From: a virus
IMG/VR virus record: IMGVR_UViG_3300010392_000249
Coordinates: 1 to 42,023 of that record
Reading direction: 5' to 3' (one strand)
Length of the DNA: 42,023 bases
A program made the translations under genes and the position numbers. Numbering within the stretch: position 1 is the stretch's first letter; every line of letters begins with the position of its first letter. Under the pieces are notes generated by a model. That model worked only from the letters and a program-made list of their open reading frames with translations. It did not search any database and was not told the origin of the DNA. Positions 1-8,805 of this stretch are shown piece by piece.

Positions 1-127
1 ACGACATTGTGTTTGACTTCACTGCTGAGAGTTTTCAGAAGTCTCCCAAGATGTTCCGTAGATTGATTAGTCGTGGTGACTTTGCCCGGTACGTGCTGGA
101 ACGTCCTGATGCTGGCTTTGATATGGA
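1..127. repeat. Terminal overlap repeat (left copy)
   Basis: These 127 bases are identical to the last 127 bases of the window. They lie inside the portal gene, and joining the two copies gives one uninterrupted portal reading frame. This is what a circular or circularly permuted genome looks like when an assembler leaves a k-mer-length overlap. It is not evidence for a biological direct terminal repeat. Confidence 0.95.
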
Positions 128-1241
128 GCGAGTAGAGGATGTGTTGAACTACTACACCTCTATGTCCGGGTACACAGACATCGACATCAACAAACATAAC
201 CAACAGCGTATGGATGGATTTGACAGCTACGCTGCATATCTTCGCTCTGGAAAGGTAGAGTTGATTGAGTTCATTGGTGACATCTGGGATAGTTCAACTA
301 ACACGTTGATGAAAGACCGATTGATTACCGTAGCTGATAGGAAGTTTGTTGTCCGTAATCAAGGACAAGATGACTTCCAAGGGTTCGGTAAGATCTACCA
401 CAGTTCGTGGAGAAAGCGTCCTGACAATCTGTGGGGCCAAGGGCCACTGGACAACTTGGTTGGTATGCAATACCTTATCAACCACCTTGAGAACGCTCGT
501 GCTGATGCGTTTGACCAGATGCTATTCCCTGATCGTGTCCACGTAGGTAACGTACAGATCGAAGAGAACGGCCCTGTAACCAACTACTACATTGACGATG
601 GGCAAGGAAGTGTATCTAACCTTGCTCCTGATGCCACCGTACTACAGGCTGACCTTCAGATCCAAATTAAAGAAGCACAGATGGAAGCCTTTGCTGGTGC
701 TCCACGAGAAGCTATGGGTATTCGCACAGCAGGTGAGAAGACTGCGTTTGAAATCCAACAACTACAGAACGCTGCTGGTCGTTTGTTCCAAGTAAAGATT
801 GAAGATTTCGAACGTGAAATCATTGAACCAATATTGAACGGTGAGTTGGAAGTGGCAGTAAAGAACCTGTCCAGTGCAGACGTAGCCAAGGTGATTGATG
901 ATGATGATGGTGTGATTGAGTTCTTGACCATCACCAAAGAAGACCTCACTGCCCGTGGTAAGTTGAAAGCCCGTGGTGCATCTCACTTTGCTAAACGTGC
1001 CCAACTGGTACAGGAACTACAGCAGTTCAGTTTGGTACTGGCTAACGATCCAGAGATGAAGGTACACTTCCCTCCAAAGCTACGGGCAAAGGCTTGGGCC
1101 GATGCGTTGAACTTCGAGAACATGGAATTGTTTGTACCGTTTGGGTCTGTGTCCGAACAACTGGAACTGAACAGAACAATGCAAGCTGCACAGAACGCTC
1201 AAGCGCTGACAGATGCGGTAGAAGTACCACCTGAAGTTTAA
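1..1241 (+). CDS. Portal protein, C-terminal part (starts at 41383)
   Basis: Remainder of the portal gene that begins at 41383; the first in-frame codon here starts at base 3. The combined gene is 1,755 nt (584 aa). This part includes a segment rich in acidic and aromatic residues and a C-terminal helical stretch ending in VEVPPEV. A portal lies between the large terminase and the scaffold in T7-like phages, as here. An annotation that starts at the internal ATG at base 9 would truncate the protein by about 174 residues because of the arbitrary cut. Confidence 0.87.
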   Translation, partial: DIVFDFTAESFQKSPKMFRRLISRGDFARYVLERPDAGFDMERVEDVLNYYTSMSGYTDIDINKHNQQRMDGFDSYAAYLRSGKVELIEFIGDIWDSSTNTLMKDRLITVADRKFVVRNQGQDDFQGFGKIYHSSWRKRPDNLWGQGPLDNLVGMQYLINHLENARADAFDQMLFPDRVHVGNVQIEENGPVTNYYIDDGQGSVSNLAPDATVLQADLQIQIKEAQMEAFAGAPREAMGIRTAGEKTAFEIQQLQNAAGRLFQVKIEDFEREIIEPILNGELEVAVKNLSSADVAKVIDDDDGVIEFLTITKEDLTARGKLKARGASHFAKRAQLVQELQQFSLVLANDPEMKVHFPPKLRAKAWADALNFENMELFVPFGSVSEQLELNRTMQAAQNAQALTDAVEVPPEV

Positions 1242-1257
1242 CAACAAGGAATCAAAG

Positions 1258-1515
1258 ATGTCGGAAAAATACAACAGTCGTATCGTAAGGCAAGCCAAGG
1301 AAAACAATGTAGATTTAAAGTTGTCTTTTGAATCTGCACAAACTTTCACAAATATTTTAAAAAAGGTATTGACAGATGAACTAGAATCTGCTATACTTAA
1401 AAGTGAGTCGGAGGAAAACATTAAATGCTCTGACTTTGTAGCTGCTCAAGCGAACCTGCTTGGGTACAGAAAAGGACTAAGGTACGCTTTAAGCCTTCTC
1501 AACAACCAAGGATGA
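1258..1515 (+). CDS. Small hypothetical protein between portal and scaffold
   Basis: 85 residues, charged and predicted helical, with no recognisable domain. An AAGGA ribosome-binding site lies 9-10 bases before the ATG. Its position between portal and scaffold suggests a minor head-assembly role, but nothing in the sequence proves it. It is richer in A+T than its neighbours and carries an internal promoter-like sequence (1369-1397), so part of its conservation may reflect the promoter for scaffold and capsid. Confidence 0.7.
   Translation: MSEKYNSRIVRQAKENNVDLKLSFESAQTFTNILKKVLTDELESAILKSESEENIKCSDFVAAQANLLGYRKGLRYALSLLNNQG
1369..1397 (+). promoter_or_regulatory. Sigma-70-type promoter upstream of scaffold and capsid genes
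   Basis: TTGACA at 1369-1374, a 17-base spacer, then TATACT at 1392-1397. It lies within the small gene at 1258 and would start transcripts about 120 bases before the scaffold gene. The same TTGACA-N17-TATACT arrangement recurs at 7732, 29331 (minus) and 35978. Confidence 0.65.
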
Positions 1516-1523
1516 ATTAAACA

Positions 1524-2273
1524 ATGACAGATTTTACAAACGGGGCGACCACCCCAAGCAATGCCAAGCCTGAAGATAAGACCGATTTCAGCAACGGCAA
1601 TCAAGTGAAGCCAGAAGAGAACAACAACAAACAAGACGACCCATCTGTTGTGTTGGAGTTTAACGGACGGAAGTTCACAAAAGAGGACTTGATTACCAAG
1701 CTCTCAAGTGCAGACAGTTTCATTGAGACTTTGAAACAAGAACGTGCGCAAGATCGTGCGTTGTTGGAAGAGGTCAACAAGAAACTGGCAGAACAAGTTT
1801 CAGCACGTGAGTTGCTTAATCAGGTCAATAGCGGGAAGGATAAGGACACACCTGCTCCAACCCAAACTGTTGATCCAGAGGCCATTACCAAGCAAGTCTT
1901 GGCACAGCTTCAAAACCAACAGACTGCTAAACAACAGGAACAGAACTGGAGTGAAGTGACTGCTAAGTTGACTGCAACCTTTGGTGACAAGACCAATGCC
2001 AAGGTACAGCAAGTAGCAAAAGAGAACGACATGAGCGTAGAGGAAGCAGCCCAGCTTGCTAAGACTAAGCCCAAGATGTTCTTGAAGTTGTTTCCTGAGC
2101 TTAACGGCTCGGCTCCAAAAGGTTCAGCCTTGTTGCAAGGTAACTCTCAACGAGATATTTTTGGTCAACCAAAAAACACTGAATCAAAGAGTTCCGGGTA
2201 CAGTGCTACTCGAACAACCCGTGACAGTGTAAGTGTTTACTTGAAACGTCTCAATGAACTATCTGGTAAGTAA
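1524..2273 (+). CDS. Capsid scaffolding protein
   Basis: 249 residues, highly polar. There is a disordered Asn/Lys/Glu-rich N-terminus (about 1-45). A short ordered piece containing VLEFNGRKFTKEDL follows, then a long helical coiled-coil region (about 60-170) rich in Gln, Glu and Lys, and a basic C-terminus. This composition and the position directly before the major capsid gene are typical of podoviral scaffolding proteins, which template procapsid assembly inside the head and then leave. No protease motif is visible. It should be expressed from the promoter at 1369 as well as by readthrough from the portal. Confidence 0.85.
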   Translation: MTDFTNGATTPSNAKPEDKTDFSNGNQVKPEENNNKQDDPSVVLEFNGRKFTKEDLITKLSSADSFIETLKQERAQDRALLEEVNKKLAEQVSARELLNQVNSGKDKDTPAPTQTVDPEAITKQVLAQLQNQQTAKQQEQNWSEVTAKLTATFGDKTNAKVQQVAKENDMSVEEAAQLAKTKPKMFLKLFPELNGSAPKGSALLQGNSQRDIFGQPKNTESKSSGYSATRTTRDSVSVYLKRLNELSGK

Positions 2274-2308
2274 AACCTAAATTCAACAAACCTAAGTGGA
2301 GTCGATAA

Positions 2309-3280
2309 ATGTCGAACGTAACTAGCAATCAAAGTCCTCTAATCAAGGCACAAGTGTTCAGCGAGTTCATGCTGGAACAAATCAACGAGGGTTTCCTGCC
2401 CGATGGTCTGCACCGTGATGTGTCTGACTTCGGTGACGGTGACACTCTGTACATCCCTGTAATGGGTGAAACCACTCTGCGTGATTACACAGAAGACACA
2501 GCCGTTCAGTACGATGCTGTTGACACTGGTCAGATCCAACTGACAATCACCGAGTATGTATCTGCTGCTTCTTACATCACACGTAAGCTGCAACAAGATG
2601 GCTACAAAGCTGCTGCTCTTGAAGCTGCTATCCCTCGTGAACACCTACGTATCATTCGTGAGCGTTACGAGTCTGATATGCTGGCCCAAGCCAACAAGCA
2701 GACCTTGGCTGATCCCAACACCATCAACGGTTTCGCACACCGTTGGGTAGCTGCCTCTGGCTCTACCACTGGTATCATCACCTTGGAAGACTTCTTGTAC
2801 GCAAAGCTGGCTTTGGATAAAGCCTACGTACCAGATGAAGGTCGTATCGCCATCGTGGATCCTGTAACTGAAGCTGCTTTGAACGTAGCTGTTGGCAACC
2901 AAGCGTTCATCAACAACCCTCAGTTTGAAGGTATCGTGAACACCGGCTTTGCTCGTGGTCGCCGCTTTGTACGTAACATCTACGGCTTTGACATCTATGT
3001 GTCTGACCGTCTGCCACGTATTGCTGACGAAACCATCAACGGTGGCCCTCACGCTACTTCCAAGCAGATTGTTGGTGGCGTAGCTAACCTGTTTATGTCT
3101 GTGTTGGACGACCAGCACAAGCCATTCATGGGTGCATGGCGACAGGCTCCTAACACCGATGGTGAGTACAACAAAGACTTCCAGCGTGACGAGTATGTAA
3201 CAACTGCTCGTTGGGGCTTTGGTCTTCAGCGTCCTCAAACACTGGTGACTGTGTTGACTTCTGCTTCTGCATACAAGTAA
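2309..3280 (+). CDS. Major capsid protein
   Basis: 323 residues; the main shell protein. It lies directly after the scaffold gene. The acidic N-terminal arm is followed by segments characteristic of HK97-fold coat proteins, such as GDTLYIPVMGETTLRDYTED and a long spine-helix region around residues 95-130. The length fits the podoviral coat-protein range. The ATG follows a GTGGAG ribosome-binding site. A GGGGC-TTCG-GCCCC hairpin sits just after the stop and may stabilise or end part of the message. Codon use is strongly biased toward GTA, AAC and CGT, as expected for the most abundant virion protein. Confidence 0.88.
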   Translation: MSNVTSNQSPLIKAQVFSEFMLEQINEGFLPDGLHRDVSDFGDGDTLYIPVMGETTLRDYTEDTAVQYDAVDTGQIQLTITEYVSAASYITRKLQQDGYKAAALEAAIPREHLRIIRERYESDMLAQANKQTLADPNTINGFAHRWVAASGSTTGIITLEDFLYAKLALDKAYVPDEGRIAIVDPVTEAALNVAVGNQAFINNPQFEGIVNTGFARGRRFVRNIYGFDIYVSDRLPRIADETINGGPHATSKQIVGGVANLFMSVLDDQHKPFMGAWRQAPNTDGEYNKDFQRDEYVTTARWGFGLQRPQTLVTVLTSASAYK

Positions 3281-3288
3281 GCACTGAT

Positions 3289-3302
3289 GGGGCTTCGGCC
3301 CC
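3289..3302 (+). terminator. UUCG hairpin after the capsid gene
   Basis: GGGGC, a TTCG tetraloop, then GCCCC, starting 8 bases after the capsid stop codon. It has no following T-run, so it is more likely an RNA-stabilising or partial-termination hairpin than a full terminator. The same stem-loop followed by a T-run occurs on the minus strand at 18276-18289. Confidence 0.55.
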
Positions 3303-3335
3303 TTCACCAACCTTCACCAATTTTGGAGATTTAAC

Positions 3336-3806
3336 ATGACAGTTCAAAAAGTAAACACAGTTCGTGTGTTCTATGGCCCTCGTGATACTGAGCAAGTGGC
3401 CCCTTCTAAGACCAACAAAGGTGGTAAGACACAAGAGTTGGTTGTTCCTGTAACTTACAACAACCTACCAACCACTGACGCAACAGACGCAGTGATCCAA
3501 GCTATTCCTGCTGGTGCGTTGATTAAGTCAGCAACCTTGATCGTAGACGAAGCATTTGATTCTACATCAGGCACTACCACTATCAACATCGGCCTGTCCG
3601 AGTTGGATGGTACTGTAGTAGATGCTGACGGTATTGATGCTGCCGTAGCTTGGGATGCTGCTGCCGGTACAGTTGTTCTGTGCAACGGTGCTGACATCGG
3701 CACCATTCCTTCACTGACAGATCCTCTTCAAGTCACTATCGTTCCTAGCGTAGCTGATTTGGTTGCAGGTGCAGGTCGTCTAGTGATCGAATACACCACT
3801 GCTTAA
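3336..3806 (+). CDS. Probable capsid-associated (decoration-like) protein
   Basis: 156 residues, rich in Ala, Val, Thr and Asp, predicted mostly beta-strand, with repeated short hydrophobic strands from about residue 35 to the end (RLVIEYTTA). No cysteine pairs or catalytic motif. It follows the major capsid gene and precedes a strong terminator, so it would be co-expressed with the capsid at high level. Podoviral genes at this position often encode head decoration or stabilising proteins; that role is inferred from position and beta-rich composition only. Confidence 0.6.
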   Translation: MTVQKVNTVRVFYGPRDTEQVAPSKTNKGGKTQELVVPVTYNNLPTTDATDAVIQAIPAGALIKSATLIVDEAFDSTSGTTTINIGLSELDGTVVDADGIDAAVAWDAAAGTVVLCNGADIGTIPSLTDPLQVTIVPSVADLVAGAGRLVIEYTTA

Positions 3807-3830
3807 TTCAGTTATCCTTGGCTGAATGGG

Positions 3831-3861
3831 GGGATGGGGATTCTATCCCTGTCCCTTTTTT
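3831..3861 (+). terminator. Rho-independent terminator after the capsid/decoration genes
   Basis: An 11-bp stem (3831-3841 with 3845-3855, two G-U pairs) with a 3-base loop is followed immediately by TTTTTT and further Ts. It would cap the capsid transcript and lower expression of the downstream tail genes. Confidence 0.85.
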
Positions 3862-3884
3862 ATTTTTGGATCTAACAAACCACT

Positions 3885-4604
3885 ATGCCTACACAACACA
3901 ACGCTATCCTTAACGCTGACTGTCACGAGCCGAAGCACATTACCGATGCGTTGACATCTGACAGTGGTAAAGTAATTACCCCTTCTTCTACGTTGGCCGG
4001 TCAATCTGATTTACGTAGATTGGTTCACGCTGATTTATCAGATACAGCCAACTACAGTACGTATGCAGATACCCTTGCTGCTCTAATTGCTAACGATCAA
4101 ATTAACTACCAAGGTTGGGAAGCATCTCAAGATAGCCTTAGTACACCTACTATTGTTGTTGGGACAACCCCTGTACGATTAACTATTGACGGACTTGGTT
4201 CTCAATCACGACAATCCCACCTACCACTATGCATCCGTGGATCAGATGTTTTGTGGGATACATCTACAAACAAAATTAAACCTTGTGCAGCAGGGGACAG
4301 CTATATTGTTCGTATTAGCTTGACCATTACAGCAACTTCTGGGGCACCTGCTTTTCTTACAAAAACCTATGATATAGGGAACAACCCAACAACAATTACT
4401 GTTCCAATCATTAACGATGACGTTAACGTAACAAAAACACCTCCGTTTAGTTTTGCAAGAACCCAATCTATTTACACCTATGACACTGCTTTTGCTAACG
4501 GTGTTCAGATATTTTTAAATACAAACACTGGTACGGCTACTATCGCAGCAAGACGTATTGATATTTTTAGAATTGGCTCTGGTGCTAATGGAGTGGTTGT
4601 GTAA
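3885..4604 (+). CDS. Probable head or tail structural protein of unknown function
   Basis: 239 residues. The N-terminal ~75 residues include IPS/DLRRLVHADL-type text similar to attachment segments of phage fibres. The rest (about 85-239) is Thr/Ile-rich and predicted as a beta-sandwich ending in RRIDIFRIGSGANGVVV. A head fibre or fibre-like decoration protein is plausible. It follows a strong terminator and overlaps the next gene by one base (TAATG). It lacks a clear ribosome-binding site. Function was not recognised; the structural assignment rests on its place between capsid and tail adaptor. Confidence 0.6.
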   Translation: MPTQHNAILNADCHEPKHITDALTSDSGKVITPSSTLAGQSDLRRLVHADLSDTANYSTYADTLAALIANDQINYQGWEASQDSLSTPTIVVGTTPVRLTIDGLGSQSRQSHLPLCIRGSDVLWDTSTNKIKPCAAGDSYIVRISLTITATSGAPAFLTKTYDIGNNPTTITVPIINDDVNVTKTPPFSFARTQSIYTYDTAFANGVQIFLNTNTGTATIAARRIDIFRIGSGANGVVV

Positions 4605-5344
4605 TGGCTACTAAAAAAACTGTTCTTGAGTATGTAAAAAACTGTCTGTCAGTTATGGACAGTGATGAAGTTGACAGTATTACTGACACAGTTGAATCTC
4701 AACAGGTAGCCAATCTGTTGCAAGAGTGTTTCTTTGAGTTTATTAACCGAGAAGAGTGGACTTGGTTACAACAACCTGTAACTCTTGACGGTACAATCAC
4801 TGGCCCTACTCGTCCTACCCAAGTAGGGATTGATGACAACATCAAAAAGATTATGTACGTGGCTTACGATGTGTCGTCCACTGGCTTATTTGAGTACCGT
4901 GAGTTGCACTATCTGTCGCCTGTTGACTTCGTAAAGAAGTTCAGCCGTGGTGGAGATGACAAAGTTGCTGTAACTGTAGGCAGTTTTAAGTTCTACATTG
5001 ATACTTCTCGACAGCCTGAATACTGGACTAGCTTTGACGATGAGAACATTGTAGTGGATGCGTACAAAGCATCTGTTGAAACTTATGTTGACAGCGACAA
5101 GTTTTCAGTGTATGGTGTAGTTATCCCCTCTTTCACAGTGGATGATGACCATGTGCCTGATGTCCCGGTTGCAGTTGTACCGATGCTTCAGCACACCCTC
5201 AATGCAGCAGCAATGCTGTACTTTAAACAAACATCTTCACCTGTTGATGAACAGCGTATCGTCCGTCAACTAGCACAACTAAGACGTGAAGAAAGTAAAA
5301 CAAGGAACCGAGATTATGCCCCGAAGAAGTACGGTAGGAAGTAA
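4604..5344 (+). CDS. Tail adaptor / tail tubular protein A (T7 gp11-like)
   Basis: 246 residues. In T7 this protein forms the ring between portal and nozzle. Features of the family visible here: an N-terminal helical part with VNECFFEFINREEW-like sequence (here QECFFEFINREEWTWL, about residues 41-56), a beta-rich centre, and a C-terminal helical region with many Gln/Arg residues ending in KKYGRK. Length and order (adaptor, small gene, nozzle) match the T7-like tail module. The stop overlaps the start region of the next small gene. Confidence 0.82.
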   Translation: MATKKTVLEYVKNCLSVMDSDEVDSITDTVESQQVANLLQECFFEFINREEWTWLQQPVTLDGTITGPTRPTQVGIDDNIKKIMYVAYDVSSTGLFEYRELHYLSPVDFVKKFSRGGDDKVAVTVGSFKFYIDTSRQPEYWTSFDDENIVVDAYKASVETYVDSDKFSVYGVVIPSFTVDDDHVPDVPVAVVPMLQHTLNAAAMLYFKQTSSPVDEQRIVRQLAQLRREESKTRNRDYAPKKYGRK

Positions 5345-5597
5345 CCGAGCAACAGTTAAACAAGAACCTCGTAACCCAGATGCAGTGGATCTGGCCTCAC
5401 CAAACAAAGTTGAAGTCGGTGAAACAAAGAACGGAAGGACTCTTGTGGTTGAACGTACCCGGTGTGGTAGGTTCTTTACCATCAAGATCAAAGAGGGTGG
5501 GGAGCTTGCTCAAGATCTAAGTGGAATCTTCACCTCTTACGAGAATGCACAGTGGGCCTTGACCCAGTACAAACAACGAAAGAACATTGTGGACTAA
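5316..5597 (+). CDS. Small hypothetical protein between adaptor and nozzle
   Basis: 93 residues from the ATG at 5316, which has an AAGGA site 9 bases upstream; a GTG at 5286 would add 10 residues but lacks this spacing. It overlaps the end of the adaptor gene. The N-terminus is basic and Pro-rich; the second half (RTLVVERTRCGRFFTIKIKE) is predicted beta. No domain recognised. Likely a minor tail or assembly protein by position. Confidence 0.65.
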   Translation: MPRRSTVGSNRATVKQEPRNPDAVDLASPNKVEVGETKNGRTLVVERTRCGRFFTIKIKEGGELAQDLSGIFTSYENAQWALTQYKQRKNIVD

Positions 5598-5606
5598 GAA
5601 CCAAAC

Positions 5607-7874
5607 ATGGCCCGTATTGCACAAGACAAGCCGTATGTAAACTTTGTCAATGGATTCATTACTGAAGCCACAGGGATTACTTTTCCTGAGAACGCGCTTC
5701 AAGATGTTGACAACTGCGACATTGAACTCAAAGGCTCTATAAAGCGCAGATACGGGCTTGATATAGAAAGAGGTGGTGTGTCTATCACCTCTTCAGCAAG
5801 CTCGTCTGTAGCTGTCTCTACTCACATCTGGGACAATGCAGCCGGGGATTCTCTTCGTAGATATGTTGTAATTCAAGTAGGTAATTCTCTTGTAATTCGT
5901 AAGAGAGATGTAGAACCTGTATCAACTTCTGGATCAAAAGACAACGGTGACTCTGTTACCTTGTCAACCATCCCTTATCTTTACAATGCCACTGAGTCTG
6001 AAGGGGCAGCACAAGAGATTCAATCGGCATCTGGGTTTGGTCGTTTGTGGTTGGCCTCTCCTGCTCTTAAACCAATCTACATTGAGTACGATGTAGACTC
6101 AGACAACTTTATTCTGTATGAAGTAGGTACAGAGAAGAACGGAACTACACAACGATTTTTTATCCGTGACTTTACCGGGGTAGATGATGGGCTTCAATTT
6201 GATGAAGAACAACCTGATCCTTTGACGAACCTTCACTTGTACAACCTTTTAAACCAAGGGTGGAGGCAAGATGAAAATACAGCACAACGGAACTTAATTC
6301 AAGCGTACAGAGCAGCTATTGGTACTTGGCCGACTAACGCACAGCAGTGGGTGTTAGGCAAAAACTCTGATGACAATTTTGATGCAGCACTTCTTCGTAG
6401 ACAAGAGTTCGGTAACTCTCCTGCACCTAAAGGACGGTTTAAACTAAACCCGCTTACTGGGGTAAGAAACGGCATTGCTACGTTTGATGGTCTTACGGGA
6501 TCCACACTTACATCTCCTTTAGTTCTTAGTTCTATTTATGATGAACCAAGCTCTAAGTCGTACAGGACAACAGCTTTCTTTTCAGGCCGGGTGTGGTACG
6601 CTGGGGATGTAAATCCGAAACGTCCAAACGGTGTATACTTCTCCAAGGTGATTCAAACACCATCTGACTCTGGTGTATTTGGTCAAGAGAACGACCCAAC
6701 CTCTGAACACTTTACAGATCTATTGGACACAGACGGTGGTGTAGTTTACATTCCAGAAGCAGATTCTATTGAGCGATTGATTCCATTCCAACAAGGTATG
6801 TTGGTGATGGCAAAGAACGGTGTGTGGTACATCCGTGGATCTGACTCTGGATTCCGGGCTACTGACTACGGTGTGGATAAGCTGTCAAGCACAGGGTGCA
6901 TCTCTGCATCTTCAGTAATTCAAGCAGACACAGCCATTGCTTTCTTTGCTGAGAACTCTGTACACGTAGTGACAGGTGGTGAGTTTGTACCAAAGATTGA
7001 AGACATTGCTGAACAAAAGATTCTTCAATACTATGCAGAGATTCCTTTGCAGTATCGTGAGAAAGCCAAAGGTACTTACGATCCAATTAGTAAGAAGATG
7101 TTTTGGTTTCACGCAACTGAAGATGAAACAAACTTGTACAACGCTTGCTTGATCCTTGATGCACGTACTGGTGCGTTTACCAAGTACAGCTTCTTTAAGT
7201 CAAATACGTTTGGAATTGTAGCAGGGTTTGCATCACTTGCACCCACTGTACCTGTTGGAACAGATGAAGTAGTTATTGATGAAGACCCTGTTTTGATAGG
7301 AGCAGATCCAGTGATCACTAGCTTGTCAAGTGCAGAACTGCCTGACTTTATTGCCAACAACATTAAGGTCTTGGTGCTGACTGAAACAGATGTTGTTCTG
7401 TGTGAGTTTGCTTCTCTCTCTTTCAAGGACTTTGGTAATGTCACGAATCCGCAAGGACAAGCTATCAACTACACAAGCTATCTTGTTACCATTCCTGAAA
7501 CTTTGGGTGACTTGCAACGATATAAGCAATCGGTATATCTCCACTCTTTGTTTCTTGTTACGGAGATGAGCTACTTGAGCAACGGAGCAGGTTCGTTGTT
7601 CCTTGACAGGCCGTCTGGCTGCACTGCACAAGGTCTTTGGGATTGGCACAAAAATTCGTTAGGAAACAGATTCAGTCAAGCTCAACAAGCGTATAGGTTC
7701 CGTAAAGACCCTACTGTTGCTGCCGGGTCTCTTGACAACGGGGAAGGAATCGTGTATACTAAACTGAAGGTACGAGGAAAAGGACGAAGCCTTGCAATTC
7801 GGTATGAGTCACAAGAAGGAAAAGACTTTGTTCTTATTGGGTATAGCATCCCTTACACAGCCAACGGATTGTAA
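5607..7874 (+). CDS. Tail nozzle / tail tubular protein B (T7 gp12-like)
   Basis: 755 residues, matching the size of T7 gp12 (794 aa). The start MARIAQDKPYVNFVNGFITE followed by a segment about annotating the genomic order 'EATGITFPENALQDVDNCD' is the classic N-terminus of this family. The rest is beta-propeller-like, with recurring hydrophobic strands and Gly/Asp turns. The hexameric nozzle forms the distal tail tube and is the attachment point of fibres or spikes. The gene lies directly before the internal virion genes. A strong promoter-like sequence (7732-7760) lies near its 3' end. Confidence 0.87.
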   Translation: MARIAQDKPYVNFVNGFITEATGITFPENALQDVDNCDIELKGSIKRRYGLDIERGGVSITSSASSSVAVSTHIWDNAAGDSLRRYVVIQVGNSLVIRKRDVEPVSTSGSKDNGDSVTLSTIPYLYNATESEGAAQEIQSASGFGRLWLASPALKPIYIEYDVDSDNFILYEVGTEKNGTTQRFFIRDFTGVDDGLQFDEEQPDPLTNLHLYNLLNQGWRQDENTAQRNLIQAYRAAIGTWPTNAQQWVLGKNSDDNFDAALLRRQEFGNSPAPKGRFKLNPLTGVRNGIATFDGLTGSTLTSPLVLSSIYDEPSSKSYRTTAFFSGRVWYAGDVNPKRPNGVYFSKVIQTPSDSGVFGQENDPTSEHFTDLLDTDGGVVYIPEADSIERLIPFQQGMLVMAKNGVWYIRGSDSGFRATDYGVDKLSSTGCISASSVIQADTAIAFFAENSVHVVTGGEFVPKIEDIAEQKILQYYAEIPLQYREKAKGTYDPISKKMFWFHATEDETNLYNACLILDARTGAFTKYSFFKSNTFGIVAGFASLAPTVPVGTDEVVIDEDPVLIGADPVITSLSSAELPDFIANNIKVLVLTETDVVLCEFASLSFKDFGNVTNPQGQAINYTSYLVTIPETLGDLQRYKQSVYLHSLFLVTEMSYLSNGAGSLFLDRPSGCTAQGLWDWHKNSLGNRFSQAQQAYRFRKDPTVAAGSLDNGEGIVYTKLKVRGKGRSLAIRYESQEGKDFVLIGYSIPYTANGL
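7732..7760 (+). promoter_or_regulatory. Sigma-70-type promoter inside the nozzle gene
   Basis: TTGACA at 7732-7737, a 17-base spacer, and TATACT at 7755-7760. It would direct a transcript starting about 110 bases before the GNAT-like gene and covering the internal virion protein genes. Confidence 0.6.
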
Positions 7875-7879
7875 CACAC

Positions 7880-8347
7880 ATGAGCAATGACTACGTAATT
7901 CACAAAGTTGATCTGGTTAAGAATCGAGATGTGTTCCTGTACCTTGGTAAGAAACAACACGATGAGGTGGAGAAATACTTTACAGGAGTTGACCTATCTG
8001 GGAAGAACGCTGATTGGGAACAGTTGTTGACACTTACTCAACAAGGAATTATGCACTCTTATGTTTGTGCAACACCTGAAGGCTGGCCTTGTGGATACAT
8101 TGTTGTCTTTAAAACCAAACACCCTATGCTTGGTTACGTAATGGTTCAAGAAATGTTGATGTACGTAGACCCAGATCACAGAGGAAAAGGGTTGGCTGGC
8201 AGAATGATGTCAACTGTAGAGAAAGAGTTTGAAGGTCAAGTAGATATGTTTATGTTCTCAATCAAACCAAACCCAAGTGCTATGTCTTCAATGGAAAAAC
8301 AAGGGTTCGTTTTGTACGAACACGTATTTATGAAAAAGGGGAAATAA
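7880..8347 (+). CDS. GNAT-fold acetyltransferase-like protein at the T7 gene 13 position
   Basis: 155 residues. It carries the acetyl-CoA-binding motif A of GNAT enzymes: a strand (QEMLMYVDPDH) followed by R101-G102-K103-G104-L105-A106-G107. A later strand and helix (FSIKPNPSAMSSMEKQGF) match motif B and the C-terminal 'EKxGF' seen in the family. Podoviral genes at this location, between nozzle and gp14-like protein, correspond to T7 gene 13. Whether it acetylates anything or is a structural or assembly relic of the fold cannot be told from sequence. Confidence 0.75.
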   Translation: MSNDYVIHKVDLVKNRDVFLYLGKKQHDEVEKYFTGVDLSGKNADWEQLLTLTQQGIMHSYVCATPEGWPCGYIVVFKTKHPMLGYVMVQEMLMYVDPDHRGKGLAGRMMSTVEKEFEGQVDMFMFSIKPNPSAMSSMEKQGFVLYEHVFMKKGK

Positions 8348-8349
8348 CT

Positions 8350-8805
8350 ATGGGTATAGCAACCGCTATTGTAGGTGCTGTCCTTGTTGCCTCTACTGTT
8401 AAACAGCGTAGAGAAGAAAAGAAAGCAGCTTCCGAAGTGCAACGGCAGAATCAAATTGCACAGCGAAGAGAGACAATCCGTTCTCAACGTGAACGTGTTA
8501 TGGCGTTGCGTCAATCTCGTGTAGCTCAAGCATCTGCACTTGCAGCCGGGGTAAACTCTGGTATTGTGAGTGAATCTTCCGGGGCAATGGCTTCTGGGTT
8601 CTCTGGTGCAACAGCTTCGTACACATCACAGATGAATGCTAACCAAGCGTTTGCTGGTCAGATGGATCAGCTTGCACAACAGAACATTGACTCGTTGAAT
8701 CGTCAAGTAGGGTTTGAATCAAGAGCAAGAGGTTACGGTGCTGTTGCTGGCCTTGCTTCACAAGCCTTCCCTTACGCCCGTGGATTTGATACATCAAGGA
8801 AATAA
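8350..8805 (+). CDS. Internal virion protein (T7 gp14-like)
   Basis: 151 residues. An N-terminal hydrophobic stretch (GIATAIVGAVLVAS) is followed by a long Gln/Arg/Glu-rich helical coiled coil and then Ala/Gly/Ser-rich sequence. This matches the small internal core protein gp14, which is ejected and forms the outer-membrane channel in T7. The gene sits directly before two large internal virion protein genes and stops next to the following ATG (TAAATG). Confidence 0.75.
   Translation: MGIATAIVGAVLVASTVKQRREEKKAASEVQRQNQIAQRRETIRSQRERVMALRQSRVAQASALAAGVNSGIVSESSGAMASGFSGATASYTSQMNANQAFAGQMDQLAQQNIDSLNRQVGFESRARGYGAVAGLASQAFPYARGFDTSRK

Noticed and set aside
2645-3310. Long minus-strand open frames opposite the capsid and other virion genes
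   Set aside because: They are frame shadows of strongly coding plus-strand genes, without ribosome-binding sites or recognisable domains.
5088-5116. TTGACA-N17-TATGGT inside the tail adaptor gene
   Set aside because: Weak -10 hexamer; TTGACA is frequent in this genome because of codon use, so weak partners are not called.
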